DNA of 40,618 nt, taken from Candidatus Cloacimonadota bacterium. GTDB taxonomy: Bacteria > Cloacimonadota > Cloacimonadia > Cloacimonadales > TCS61. The notes beneath the pieces were generated by a model, which worked only from the letters and a program-made list of their open reading frames with translations, searched no databases and was not told the DNA's origin. This document shows positions 24,837 to 33,689 of the stretch, in pieces. The translations under genes and the position numbers were made by a program. Position 1 is the first letter of the stretch. Each line of letters opens with the position of its first letter. The DNA is taken from contig JAUVLU010000023.1 of the NCBI GenBank assembly GCA_030600585.1, positions 1 to 40,618 on the forward strand, written 5' to 3'.

Positions 24837-27710
24837 TTACCTTGCAATTATTATGCTTCCTTGAAAAATTCTATTATTTATATTTATCCGGTAGATATAA
24901 AATCCACCACTTACTAAATTTTGTTCAGTATCTTTTTTATACCATCTGGCTTGTTTGTTATCTCCATATCCACTTATAATTAATTTTTTAATTAATTTCC
25001 CGCTTCTGTTGAATATATTACCTGATATCTTTTCCAGATCAACCTGGCTGTAGATAGTAATGTTACAATATTCATCATCCCACGTAACTGTGTGTGGTTC
25101 AATAAGAACCTTTTCATCCGGAATTTCAGGAGTAACAGTAACAACAAGTTCAGTTGAACTCGATGAACGTAATACATTGTCTTCCAAAATAACTGTTAAT
25201 ACTTCTGATCCGGTCCAATTTTCTAATGCTGAGAAGGTTACAACAAGATCTGAAATGCTTACAAAAATATCATCATTATTAATAATAGTCAGGGTTAATT
25301 CTTCCGGCAATTGTTCAGGATCAATAATCATTGGTCCAAAATCGATAACTTCCTCAGTATTCTCGGTAAATGTAATATTTTCTGGGAACAGGTCAGGATC
25401 AAAAGAAGGTGCATCATTCACACTGGTTACAATAATATTTGTGTTGTCGCTTGCCAAAGGTTCACCTTCTTCATCACGAATAATAAAACTCACATTTTCG
25501 ATTCCGAACCAATTTGGATCAGGTTCTATTGTTACCATATAACCATTTATAGTTATTGTTAAATTATTGCTGACTGTAGCTTCCAGAATCGGAACATCAT
25601 TCTCAGGATCATAAATATATAAGCTGAAATTTTCAATGATCATGCCATCTTCCATACATGTCATGCTATCCGGCAGAGTTATTGACGGTGGTTGATTATC
25701 TTCACAAACAAAAGAAAAAGATGCGTCTATAAGTACATTTGGAATAATTGCCAGGTCAGCTGCCGAGATATTAACAGTGATAATTTCACTATAATTAAAC
25801 GGTAGTGGAGGTTGGTATGAAATAATATAACCCGAACTTCCCATCATTGAAATTGCTTCAAGTTCAAAATCCTCTATTGTAATATCATTGATATTTACCT
25901 CTATCGAAGTGGAATCAACATCACTCCCACTATCAAGTATATAACAGCTTATCGAAGTGAACACAGAGACATTTACTGCACCGTTAGCCGGATATGGCTG
26001 CCAGATAAAAGGCGGATAGATATCCTCAATAATACATTCAAATGAATAGTTGTAAGTTCCCATTTGATTTGCTGGTAAAGCCAGATCAGATGCATCAATA
26101 GAGACATAAACAGTATCACCGGAATTGAAATTCTCTACAGGATCAATAATTATCAAATAATCATTATTACCACCGCTGTAGAATAGATTTCCATTCCCAA
26201 TTGAATAAATAATATCCTGCACATCCACAACAACACTATTGATATCTACACCAAAACCATCATCATTAATATGAAATGAGATATTTGTGTTTAAGGCATT
26301 ATCCACAGATAAAGGCTGAGGGTCGAGATTTGTGACATAAGGTGTCTCCTCATCACTGACACATTGAAATGAATAGGAAAAACCGGAAAGTTGATTTGCA
26401 GGAGTTGAAAGATCATCTACGTCAATCTCTACTGTAACTATCTGAGAAAATTCAAAGTTCTCGGATGGATTAATATTGATTGAATAGTCAGATACATTTC
26501 CGCTAAAGGATAAATTCCCGTTTGCAACTGAATACTGCACTGCATCTATTTCAACAAGCAGAGTATTAATATCTACTCCCATATCATCATCATATACATG
26601 AAAACTGATATTAGTATCTATTGGAACATTCTGCTGTCCGGGGACAGGATCGTAATTTCCTATGTATGGAGGAGCAATATCGTATTCGCATTGGAAACTA
26701 TATATATATGTTACCATAACGTTAGCAGGTTGGGAAAGATCGGAAGCATCTATCTGAACGGTAATAACCTCTCCATAATCAAAATTACCGGGTAGATCTA
26801 TTGTAACTGAATACCCATACGGAATTACCTGATACGAGAATGATGTATTAAGATAAGTAAATTGAACTCCCTGAATATCCACAACAACAGAGTTAACATC
26901 GACACCCTCAATATTATCGTATATATTAAAACTTACGTTTGTGTCGATCTGTATTCCATTCGCACCAGGTTCGGGATTCCATTCACCGGTAAATGGAGGT
27001 TGGATATCATCTATTATCTCGAATGAATATTCAAAGGTAGCCATTACTATCCCATTCAAGTCGGAAGCATTAATTGCAATTGAGACAATCTCGGCAAGTG
27101 CAAAATTAACAGGAACATCAATAATAATATGATAAGCATTTGCATTTCCTGAGTATGAAAAACACCCATTATTGTGAGTATAGGTAACACCTTCAATTTC
27201 AACTACTACTGATGTTAAATTCACGCCGATCCCGCTATCGTAAATAATAAATTCAATATCAGTATCCTGAGGAACATTAACCGCACCTGCATCAGGATCT
27301 AAACTGCCGATATAAGGAGGCTGCATATCTTCAATAGTCTGAAACGAATATGAATATGTTGACATTACGTTGGCAGGATTTTCAAGATCAGCTGCATCTA
27401 CCTGAATATTTATAAGATCATCAAACGAGAAGTCCATAGGTGGATTAATTGTAATAATATAATCAAAAGGTGTCCCGCTATAAAAGAAGGAACTGCTGTC
27501 ATTATTATAGATTATTCCATTGATATTAACCTCTACAGTGTTTATATCTACACCATCAACATCATCATAGATATGAAAAGTCACATCAGTATCTACTGGA
27601 ATCCCCGTTGCTCCTGCCGTTGGATATAAAGGTGAACAGTAGGGAGGAACTGAATCTGCAAAAATAAAACAACTGAATATTAAAATGAAAATAACAAAGA
27701 TATATTTCAT
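24837..27710 (-). CDS. Large surface protein: six Ig-like repeats, cadherin-like domains, T9SS-type C-terminus
   Basis: This 957-residue protein has a signal peptide (MKYIFVIFILIFSCFIFAD). Six repeats of ~109 residues follow (~22-670), each starting PPY/PPF...DP.PG.. and containing DxxxGVDxNxxxVxI and Y-SFQC-like ends. Two cadherin-like domains come next (~675-870; TVSNNLTITINGYMVTIEP, SVNDAPSFDPDLFPENITFTEN). The C-terminal ~75 residues (ISGNIFNRSGKLIKKL..SGGFYIYRI..IFQGSIIIAR) form a FlgD-like/T9SS sorting domain. It heads the motor operon; GGAG precedes the ATG. It should be exported to the cell surface and is a natural candidate for the adhesin moved by, or anchoring, the motor; that link is inference from gene order. 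Confidence 0.85.
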   Translation of the reverse strand: MKYIFVIFILIFSCFIFADSVPPYCSPLYPTAGATGIPVDTDVTFHIYDDVDGVDINTVEVNINGIIYNNDSSSFFYSGTPFDYIITINPPMDFSFDDLINIQVDAADLENPANVMSTYSYSFQTIEDMQPPYIGSLDPDAGAVNVPQDTDIEFIIYDSGIGVNLTSVVVEIEGVTYTHNNGCFSYSGNANAYHIIIDVPVNFALAEIVSIAINASDLNGIVMATFEYSFEIIDDIQPPFTGEWNPEPGANGIQIDTNVSFNIYDNIEGVDVNSVVVDIQGVQFTYLNTSFSYQVIPYGYSVTIDLPGNFDYGEVITVQIDASDLSQPANVMVTYIYSFQCEYDIAPPYIGNYDPVPGQQNVPIDTNISFHVYDDDMGVDINTLLVEIDAVQYSVANGNLSFSGNVSDYSININPSENFEFSQIVTVEIDVDDLSTPANQLSGFSYSFQCVSDEETPYVTNLDPQPLSVDNALNTNISFHINDDGFGVDINSVVVDVQDIIYSIGNGNLFYSGGNNDYLIIIDPVENFNSGDTVYVSIDASDLALPANQMGTYNYSFECIIEDIYPPFIWQPYPANGAVNVSVFTSISCYILDSGSDVDSTSIEVNINDITIEDFELEAISMMGSSGYIISYQPPLPFNYSEIITVNISAADLAIIPNVLIDASFSFVCEDNQPPSITLPDSMTCMEDGMIIENFSLYIYDPENDVPILEATVSNNLTITINGYMVTIEPDPNWFGIENVSFIIRDEEGEPLASDNTNIIVTSVNDAPSFDPDLFPENITFTENTEEVIDFGPMIIDPEQLPEELTLTIINNDDIFVSISDLVVTFSALENWTGSEVLTVILEDNVLRSSSSTELVVTVTPEIPDEKVLIEPHTVTWDDEYCNITIYSQVDLEKISGNIFNRSGKLIKKLIISGYGDNKQARWYKKDTEQNLVSGGFYIYRININNRIFQGSIIIAR
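25700..27647 (-). repeat. Coding region for six ~109-residue Ig-like repeats
   Basis: The repeat starts read PPYCSPLYP, PPYIGSLDP, PPFTGEWNP, PPYIGNYDP, TPYVTNLDP and PPFIWQPYP. The copies have clearly diverged at protein level, so this is an old expansion, not a recent tandem duplication. Confidence 0.8.
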
Positions 27711-27762
27711 TATTCGCTCCGTGTAAAAAATTAAATTATTAAATGTAAATTTAATACTAATG

Positions 27763-27768
27763 TGTCAA
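27763..27768 (-). promoter_or_regulatory. Candidate -35 element of the motor operon
   Basis: A perfect TTGACA on the minus strand lies 53 bases upstream of the adhesin ATG, in the only sizeable gap (76 bases) between the upstream xdhC-like gene and the operon. A TTACAT follows at a shortened spacing, so the -10 is unclear. Read-through from the molybdenum-cofactor genes is also possible. Confidence 0.3.
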
Positions 27769-27786
27769 TAAAATATTTAAAAGAAA

Positions 27787-28608
27787 TTATTTTTGCTTCC
27801 TGCTAAGCGAACAAATCTCTGTTACATTATTATAAACAGCCAGCATTTCCGCAGTAATAGCAATAGCGATCTCCTGCGTGGTTGTCTTACCAATATTTAA
27901 CCCGATTGGTGCATGAACACTGTCTATAAGAGATCCGGAGTATTCATTTTCCTTAATTCTATTTATTGCATCGGCAGCTTTTATTTCTGACCCGATCATC
28001 CCAATATATTTTGCTTGTACATTCCTTTCACATAATTTATCTAAAATATCAAAATCATATTTATGACCGTGAGTAAAGATCACAACTGAATCACTTTCCC
28101 GAGGTTCAAAGTTATTCATGAATTCATAGTAATCCGTAGCATAAACTTCTTTTGCAAGTGGTATTCTTTCTTTATTGCCGTATTCTTCTCTGTTATCTAT
28201 TACAATGCAGTAGAATCCAATTGAATTTAAAATGGGAACAATACTTCTGCAGAGGTGTCCGGCTCCAAAAATATATACCTTCTTTGTTGGCGGAAAATAT
28301 TCCAAATAAACTTTTGCCTTTCCCCCGCACATCATACCGATACCTTCTGATGTTTCGGTCAGTTCAAATTCAAGCAAAGCATTATTCTTTGTTGTATGTA
28401 TTTCTTCGCATTTATCAAGCACCATTCTTTCAAGTTTTCCGCCACCTACAGTTCCTTCAGATGTTTTATCCTCATAAGAAATAAGTTTAAATCCGGAACG
28501 ACCGGGTGTTTTCTCTACACCTTCTACAACAGTTGCAAGAACGAATGCAATTCCCTGTTTTTGATTTTCTACTACCTTTTGCAATACATCAAATACTGCT
28601 GTTTCCAT
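27787..28608 (-). CDS. XdhC/CoxF-family molybdenum-cofactor maturation protein
   Basis: Family members bind molybdenum cofactor and help insert its sulfurated form into xanthine-dehydrogenase-type enzymes. This 273-residue protein has the XdhC N-terminal domain (GGGKLERMVLDKC; MCGGKAKVYLEYF) and a Rossmann-type C-terminal domain (VYIFGAGHLCRSIVPIL, GMIGS, VHAPIGLNIGKTTTQEIAIAI). It starts 5 bases after the mocA-like gene on the same strand. No xanthine-dehydrogenase-type enzyme is in the window. Confidence 0.9.
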   Translation of the reverse strand: METAVFDVLQKVVENQKQGIAFVLATVVEGVEKTPGRSGFKLISYEDKTSEGTVGGGKLERMVLDKCEEIHTTKNNALLEFELTETSEGIGMMCGGKAKVYLEYFPPTKKVYIFGAGHLCRSIVPILNSIGFYCIVIDNREEYGNKERIPLAKEVYATDYYEFMNNFEPRESDSVVIFTHGHKYDFDILDKLCERNVQAKYIGMIGSEIKAADAINRIKENEYSGSLIDSVHAPIGLNIGKTTTQEIAIAITAEMLAVYNNVTEICSLSRKQK

Positions 28609-28613
28609 AATTT

Positions 28614-29213
28614 CTATCCTTCAAATTTATCGTTAAATTCTTTTTTTGTGTTCAAATTATGCAGAACAGATTCATCATTTACTTCAATGAATTTCCTGCT
28701 TTCTCTATTATCTTTAATTACGTTACTCAATTGGGAATCAACTGAATAAGACAGCACAATATCTTTGAATGCAGGAGCAAATAAAAGCGGATGTCCACCA
28801 CGTTTAACTTTATCTGTTACATAAGAGGGTTGTGTTATCAAATTCTCAGGATCATAATTTGAAATCAATTCTTCATATACATTTAGTGAAATGAATGGCT
28901 GATCGATGAGTTGCAGCATTACGGCATTTTTCCCGCTTACACCCTCAAATCCTTTCTGCACCGATGAAAACATACCTTTCTTATGTAATTCATTATGAAT
29001 AAAATTTATCGTGTTAGAATTCCCAAAATACGCCAACACTTCACTTTTTACTGTACCTAAATTATCTCCAAGTATAATATAAATGTGATCTGAGAAAGAA
29101 AGGATCTTATTTAGAATATGTACGATCGCCGGAATTCCATCAATATCTAAGAGTGCTTTATCGCTTCCCATCCTGCTTGATTGACCGGCTGACAATATTA
29201 TAGTTTCTAACAT
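28614..29213 (-). CDS. MobA/MocA-like nucleotidyltransferase (molybdenum-cofactor cytidylyltransferase type)
   Basis: This 199-residue protein has the NTP-transferase loop LSAGQSSRMGSDKALLDIDG at residues 6-25, and LQLIDQPFISLNVYEEL plus KRGGHPLLFA, as in MocA/MobA proteins that add CMP or GMP to molybdopterin. Pairing with an XdhC-like gene favours the cytidylyltransferase (MocA) role. It is the first gene of the minus-strand group that continues into the XdhC gene. Confidence 0.88.
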   Translation of the reverse strand: MLETIILSAGQSSRMGSDKALLDIDGIPAIVHILNKILSFSDHIYIILGDNLGTVKSEVLAYFGNSNTINFIHNELHKKGMFSSVQKGFEGVSGKNAVMLQLIDQPFISLNVYEELISNYDPENLITQPSYVTDKVKRGGHPLLFAPAFKDIVLSYSVDSQLSNVIKDNRESRKFIEVNDESVLHNLNTKKEFNDKFEG

Positions 29214-29401
29214 TTTGTTCCCATTACTATCTTAACAACTTTAGATAACAATAATTTATAATAATGTTTAATATTATTTAAATGAGAACTTATGTTATAA
29301 TTCATAGAAGCACCTTGTTATTTTTATTCTTGCATTCTCTTATGCAACTAAGAGCTTTTCTTTCAAGTTCATCAAATTTATACCCACATTTACAAAATAA
29401 T

Positions 29402-29430
29402 TTGACACATAAAATCAATTTTTATTACAT
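29402..29430 (+). promoter_or_regulatory. Candidate promoter of the HD-GYP operon
   Basis: A perfect TTGACA (29402-29407) is followed after 17 bases by TTACAT (3 of 6 match to TATAAT). It lies in the 275-base gap between the divergent mocA-like and HD-GYP genes, which is otherwise AT-rich with no other feature I can name. Confidence 0.35.
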
Positions 29431-29488
29431 ATCCAAGAATTAAGTTATTATTAATTGTGTCAAATAATATGGTGTTGAAGGAATATTT

Positions 29489-31072
29489 ATGGAAAACAAG
29501 AAAGAGCTTATAAGACAAATAAAGGCATTAACCAGAATTGGAATTGCACTTTCGAGTGAGAAAGATATTAATAATTTTTTTAAGATGGTATTAGAAGAAG
29601 CTATTAATTTCACCAATGCAGATGGAGGGACGATCTACACGCTTTCGGAAGATAAGCAGACCCTCGATTTTACTATAATCTGCACAAAATCGATGAATTT
29701 AAATCTTGGAATGGCAGATACAGCCAAATGGCCAAGTGTTCCACTTTATGATGAAAAGAATAATAAAATATTCAAGAATTTTGCATCTTATGTAGCTCAC
29801 ACCGGAAAAGCCAGCAGTGTTGAAAATGCCTATGATCAAGATATATTTGATAACAGCGGAACAAAAAACTACGATACAAACAATAATTATCATTCCAAAT
29901 CGATGGCTGCAATTCCTATGAAAGATCACGAAAATGAATTACTGGGAGTAATACAACTTATCAATGCTTATGATGATAAAGGCAGTATAACCTATTTTAC
30001 CGAAGAACATCTCACAATGCTAACTTCGCTCGCCTCGCAGGCTGCAATTGCCTTTACGAATAAAAATCTTGTGGAAGGATTAGAAAAACTTTTATATCAA
30101 TTTATTAAAAGTATTGCAGCAGCGATAGATCGTAAATCCAAATACACCGGCGGACACATAAAACGTGTGGCATCACTCTCTGAAATGCTGGCAGAAGAGA
30201 TTCAGAAGGATTCCAATAAATACAAAGATATTCACTTTACTTCCGAAGAGATGCAAGAGATAAGTCTGGCTGGCTGGATGCACGATGTTGGCAAGATCAC
30301 AACCCCTATTTATGTTCGTGATAAAGCAAAGAAACTGGAAACAATTCAAGATAGAATTGAACAGGTAAAAACCCGTTTCGAGTTGATTTTCGCACTTATC
30401 CAAAAAGATATTGAATTTGCTAAAACGAAGAAAAACAAAGAAAAATTGAAAAAACTTTATGAAAAACTTTTGGACGATAGAGAATTTGTCATCAAAATAA
30501 ATACCGGTGGTGAATTCATGCGAGATGAATATATTGAAAGAATTGAGGAAATATATAATTTTAGATATTCGGCAAATGGTAAGGAATATCATCTGATTAC
30601 AGAAGATGAAAAAAAGAATCTCTGCATCCGTAAAGGAACACTATTACCGGAAGAATTGGAAAAAATGTGGGAACACGCTCTCGTTTCCCATGAGATGCTG
30701 TCCGAACTTTCTTATCCAAAGAAATTCAAGAATCTTCCTCTTTATGCAGCTTCACACCATGAAAAGCTGAACGGCAGTGGATATCCCTTTAATAAAACGG
30801 CAGAAGAACTTCCGCTTCAATCACGCATTATTGCCATAGCTGATCTGTATGAAGCACTTACTGCTTTCGATAGACCTTATAAAAAAGGTAAAACTCTTAC
30901 CGAAACGCTGAGAATTATGGCATTCATGGTTAAGGATGGCGAGATCGATAAGGATCTTGTCGATCTTTTGATAGATTCTAAATTATACCTGAAATATGCT
31001 GAAGAATTCTTAAAGCCGGAACAAATTGATGATGTTGATATTAATGGAATAAAAGGAATGTATAATAAATAA
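29489..31072 (+). CDS. GAF-HD-GYP protein, predicted cyclic-di-GMP phosphodiesterase
   Basis: An N-terminal GAF domain (~20-195) should sense a ligand; the HD-GYP domain should hydrolyse cyclic di-GMP. Visible motifs are KYTGGHIKRVA, the metal pair His265-Asp266 in HDVGK, HHEKLNGSGYP (GYP at 431-433) and RIIAIADLYEALTAFDRPYKKG. A ~125-residue charged helical insertion lies between HDVGK and the next HD-GYP motif (SHEMLSEL), longer than in minimal HD-GYP domains. No membrane segment is seen. It heads a five-gene plus-strand operon; AAGGA precedes the ATG. Confidence 0.92.
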   Translation: MENKKELIRQIKALTRIGIALSSEKDINNFFKMVLEEAINFTNADGGTIYTLSEDKQTLDFTIICTKSMNLNLGMADTAKWPSVPLYDEKNNKIFKNFASYVAHTGKASSVENAYDQDIFDNSGTKNYDTNNNYHSKSMAAIPMKDHENELLGVIQLINAYDDKGSITYFTEEHLTMLTSLASQAAIAFTNKNLVEGLEKLLYQFIKSIAAAIDRKSKYTGGHIKRVASLSEMLAEEIQKDSNKYKDIHFTSEEMQEISLAGWMHDVGKITTPIYVRDKAKKLETIQDRIEQVKTRFELIFALIQKDIEFAKTKKNKEKLKKLYEKLLDDREFVIKINTGGEFMRDEYIERIEEIYNFRYSANGKEYHLITEDEKKNLCIRKGTLLPEELEKMWEHALVSHEMLSELSYPKKFKNLPLYAASHHEKLNGSGYPFNKTAEELPLQSRIIAIADLYEALTAFDRPYKKGKTLTETLRIMAFMVKDGEIDKDLVDLLIDSKLYLKYAEEFLKPEQIDDVDINGIKGMYNK

Positions 31073-31803
31073 TGTTTAATAAATTAACCAATAACCACAT
31101 TAAGGAACTAACTAAACTGCATCAGAAAAAATTCCGTGTATTATATAAAAAGACGATAGTCGAAGGTGTACGCCTGATCGATCAATTGAACGATTACGGT
31201 ATTAGTTTTGATGAATTGATAATCTCCAACACAGACGAATTTGACTCTTCGAAATATTCTGTTAAACAGATATTAACTGCCAATGAAAACCAAATGAAGA
31301 AGATCACAGCTACCAAAACACCGCAAAACATTGCAGCCGTTATCGATATAGTTCCTATTCCAATAAAACAAACACAATTCCTGCTCTATCTGGATGGAAT
31401 ACACGATCCGGGAAATATGGGAACAATATTTCGAACAGCTACAGCGGCAGGAGTTTCCGGCATAATACTTTCACCCGATTGCTGCGAAATATACAATTCT
31501 AAAGTAATACGCGCATCACTTGGCTCTGTGTTTTATCTGCCTTCGGAAACTCATGAGCATAACTGGCTGAAAAATATAAAAACCACGATCATTGCCACAA
31601 CATTAGAAGATTCCACAAACATTTTTGAACTTGAAAGACCTGCCAGCCTTATGCTCGTTATCGGTTCAGAAGCATTTGGAGTCAGTCAGGAAATTCTACA
31701 ACTATCTAACCATAAAGTAAAAATACCCATTCCCGGAAATATTGAATCGATTAATGCCGCTGTTGCAGCCGGAATTGCAATTTATCATTTTATCGATAAA
31801 TAG
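31072..31803 (+). CDS. TrmH/SpoU-family RNA 2'-O-methyltransferase
   Basis: This 243-residue protein methylates ribose in tRNA or rRNA. An N-terminal substrate-binding part (KKFRVLYKKTIVEGVRLIDQL) precedes the knotted SPOUT domain with HDPGNMGTIFRTATAAG, VIGSEAFGVS and IPGNIESINAAVAAGIAIY, the three TrmH motifs. The ATG shares one base with the preceding stop, so it is translationally coupled to the HD-GYP gene. The target nucleotide is unknown. Confidence 0.93.
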   Translation: MFNKLTNNHIKELTKLHQKKFRVLYKKTIVEGVRLIDQLNDYGISFDELIISNTDEFDSSKYSVKQILTANENQMKKITATKTPQNIAAVIDIVPIPIKQTQFLLYLDGIHDPGNMGTIFRTATAAGVSGIILSPDCCEIYNSKVIRASLGSVFYLPSETHEHNWLKNIKTTIIATTLEDSTNIFELERPASLMLVIGSEAFGVSQEILQLSNHKVKIPIPGNIESINAAVAAGIAIYHFIDK

Positions 31804-31805
31804 AT

Positions 31806-32807
31806 ATGAGTATAACAATAGAAGAACTCACAAAAAATAAAGTGTGGCTTGCACCTTTGGCAGGAATTACCGATAATCCATATAGAACTATCTGTAAGGA
31901 ATGCGGTGCCGATGTTGTGGTTAGCGAAATGATAAGTGTTGACGGGCTTCTTTATAACAGAGACCGCAGTCTTGAATATGCTCAATTCGAAGATCAGCAG
32001 CGTCCTTTTGGCATTCAACTATTTGGTTCTGATCCTAAAGTTTTTAAAAAAGCAGTAAAAGTTGCTTTAACCTTAAAACCCGATTTTATCGACATCAACA
32101 TGGGATGTCCGGTAAAGAAAGTAATAAAACGTGGTGCAGGATCTGCTTTGATGACAACACCCGACATTGCTTTCGCTATCGTAAGCGAAACCAAAAATAT
32201 TCTTTCACCGCTAAATATCCCACTTTCGGTAAAATTCCGTTCCGGTTGGGATATAAACAGTATAAATTCTCTTGAGTTCGGACAACAAATGCAGAAAGCC
32301 GGAGCAGACATGATCTGCCTTCATCCCCGCACCCGAGGGCAAATGTTTTCCGGCAAAAGCAATTGGGAATTAATAGCCGAATTAAAGAAGGAAATCGATA
32401 TACCGGTTATTGGAAATGGTGATATAATCACGATTGATGATATGATAACTATGTACAAGCAAACCGGATGTGACTCGGTAATGATAGGCCGTGGAATTAT
32501 GGGAAAACCGTGGCTGTTTACACAGATACAAGATTATTTCAGCAGTGGAAAGATCAGGCAGATAACTACCGAAGAAAAACTTGAAATTATTAGAAGACAC
32601 ATGGAGCTGATGATATTCCATAAAGGAGAAAAACAAGCCGTTTATGAAATGCGAACCCACTTTTCTCATTACACCAAAGGATTGCGCGGCGGTGCAATGG
32701 TAAGAAATAAAATCAACAAGTTACATGATGTTGACAAAATATTATTACTCGTAGAAAAATTGTATAAAACACAAGAAGAACCAAAGGAGAAAGATGGCAG
32801 ACCATAA
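31806..32807 (+). CDS. dusB: tRNA-dihydrouridine synthase (DusB/NifR3-like)
   Basis: It reduces uridines in tRNA with FMN and NADPH. This 333-residue TIM barrel carries LAPLAGITDNPYRTICKECGAD and VVSEMISVDGL, DINMGCPVKKVIKRGAGSALM (catalytic Cys), the phosphate-binding stretch GNGDI and DSVMIGRGIMGKPW. The motif set fits the DusB/NifR3 branch best. It is spaced two bases from the TrmH-like gene and overlaps the next gene by 14 bases. Confidence 0.93.
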   Translation: MSITIEELTKNKVWLAPLAGITDNPYRTICKECGADVVVSEMISVDGLLYNRDRSLEYAQFEDQQRPFGIQLFGSDPKVFKKAVKVALTLKPDFIDINMGCPVKKVIKRGAGSALMTTPDIAFAIVSETKNILSPLNIPLSVKFRSGWDINSINSLEFGQQMQKAGADMICLHPRTRGQMFSGKSNWELIAELKKEIDIPVIGNGDIITIDDMITMYKQTGCDSVMIGRGIMGKPWLFTQIQDYFSSGKIRQITTEEKLEIIRRHMELMIFHKGEKQAVYEMRTHFSHYTKGLRGGAMVRNKINKLHDVDKILLLVEKLYKTQEEPKEKDGRP

Positions 32808-33684
32808 AAAATTGAATAATATTCTCTGGCAGGCAAAAATGCAATTGAGAACAAACTGGCTGGAAGCTAAAAGAATTCTGCAGTCCGGGCTGGAAATGTT
32901 TCCTAATAATATTGAACTTCTCCTTTTCATGGCAGAGATATATTTTTCTAAAAAGCTGTTTCGTAAAGCCATTGGTGCATATCATGAAGTTCTGAGAATT
33001 GAACCTGATAATGAAAGTGCAATTTTCCAAATAGCGAATTCATTTATGGCTATCAATGAATACAAACTAGCCATAAACTATTATGACATGCTCTATGACG
33101 ATTTTCCGGAATTGCTCTACAATAAAGCGTATGCCTATTCCAAAATCGGAAGAAACCATAAAAGCATTGAAGTATTAGAAAATATCTTTTCCTATAAAAT
33201 AACATCACTCCTTCCCTATGTTTTCCTGGCAGAATTATATTTTCTGGATGGCAGGCATGAAGACTCAATAAACACATTGGAAAAAGCACAGCAGAAATTT
33301 GGGAAACGAGGAAATATCAGCTACCTGATGGGACTGGCTTATTATAATATGAAGAACGTTCTCAAGGCATATATAGAATTTGAAAACGCTGAAAAATTAA
33401 TGGTGAATTCTGCTAATTTTTACAAGAATTATGCACTTACATGTGATAAAATTGGGAAAACTGAGAAAGCAATAAACCTCCTAATGAAGGGCATCAAATT
33501 AAATCCATTTGAACCGATAGTATATATTGAACTTATCCAGTTATACATAGAACATGATAGGTATGAAGAAGCTTTTTCCATAGCACAACTATCCAATAAA
33601 AACGTACCCTATTCTGTTATACTTTCCATGTTATACAATAAAATATTGAAATACATGGATAAAACGGATAATAAAGGAAAATAG
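32794..33684 (+). CDS. TPR-repeat protein
   Basis: This 296-residue protein is made of tandem TPR-like helices (for example IELLLFMAEIYFSKKLFRKAIGAYHEVLRIEP, NYALTCDKIGKTEKAINLLMKGIKLNP). There is no signal peptide or membrane helix, so it is probably a cytoplasmic scaffold. It starts inside the end of dusB, with AAAGGAG (32783-32789) upstream. No specific function can be given. Confidence 0.88.
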   Translation: MADHKKLNNILWQAKMQLRTNWLEAKRILQSGLEMFPNNIELLLFMAEIYFSKKLFRKAIGAYHEVLRIEPDNESAIFQIANSFMAINEYKLAINYYDMLYDDFPELLYNKAYAYSKIGRNHKSIEVLENIFSYKITSLLPYVFLAELYFLDGRHEDSINTLEKAQQKFGKRGNISYLMGLAYYNMKNVLKAYIEFENAEKLMVNSANFYKNYALTCDKIGKTEKAINLLMKGIKLNPFEPIVYIELIQLYIEHDRYEEAFSIAQLSNKNVPYSVILSMLYNKILKYMDKTDNKGK

Positions 33685-33689
33685 GAACC

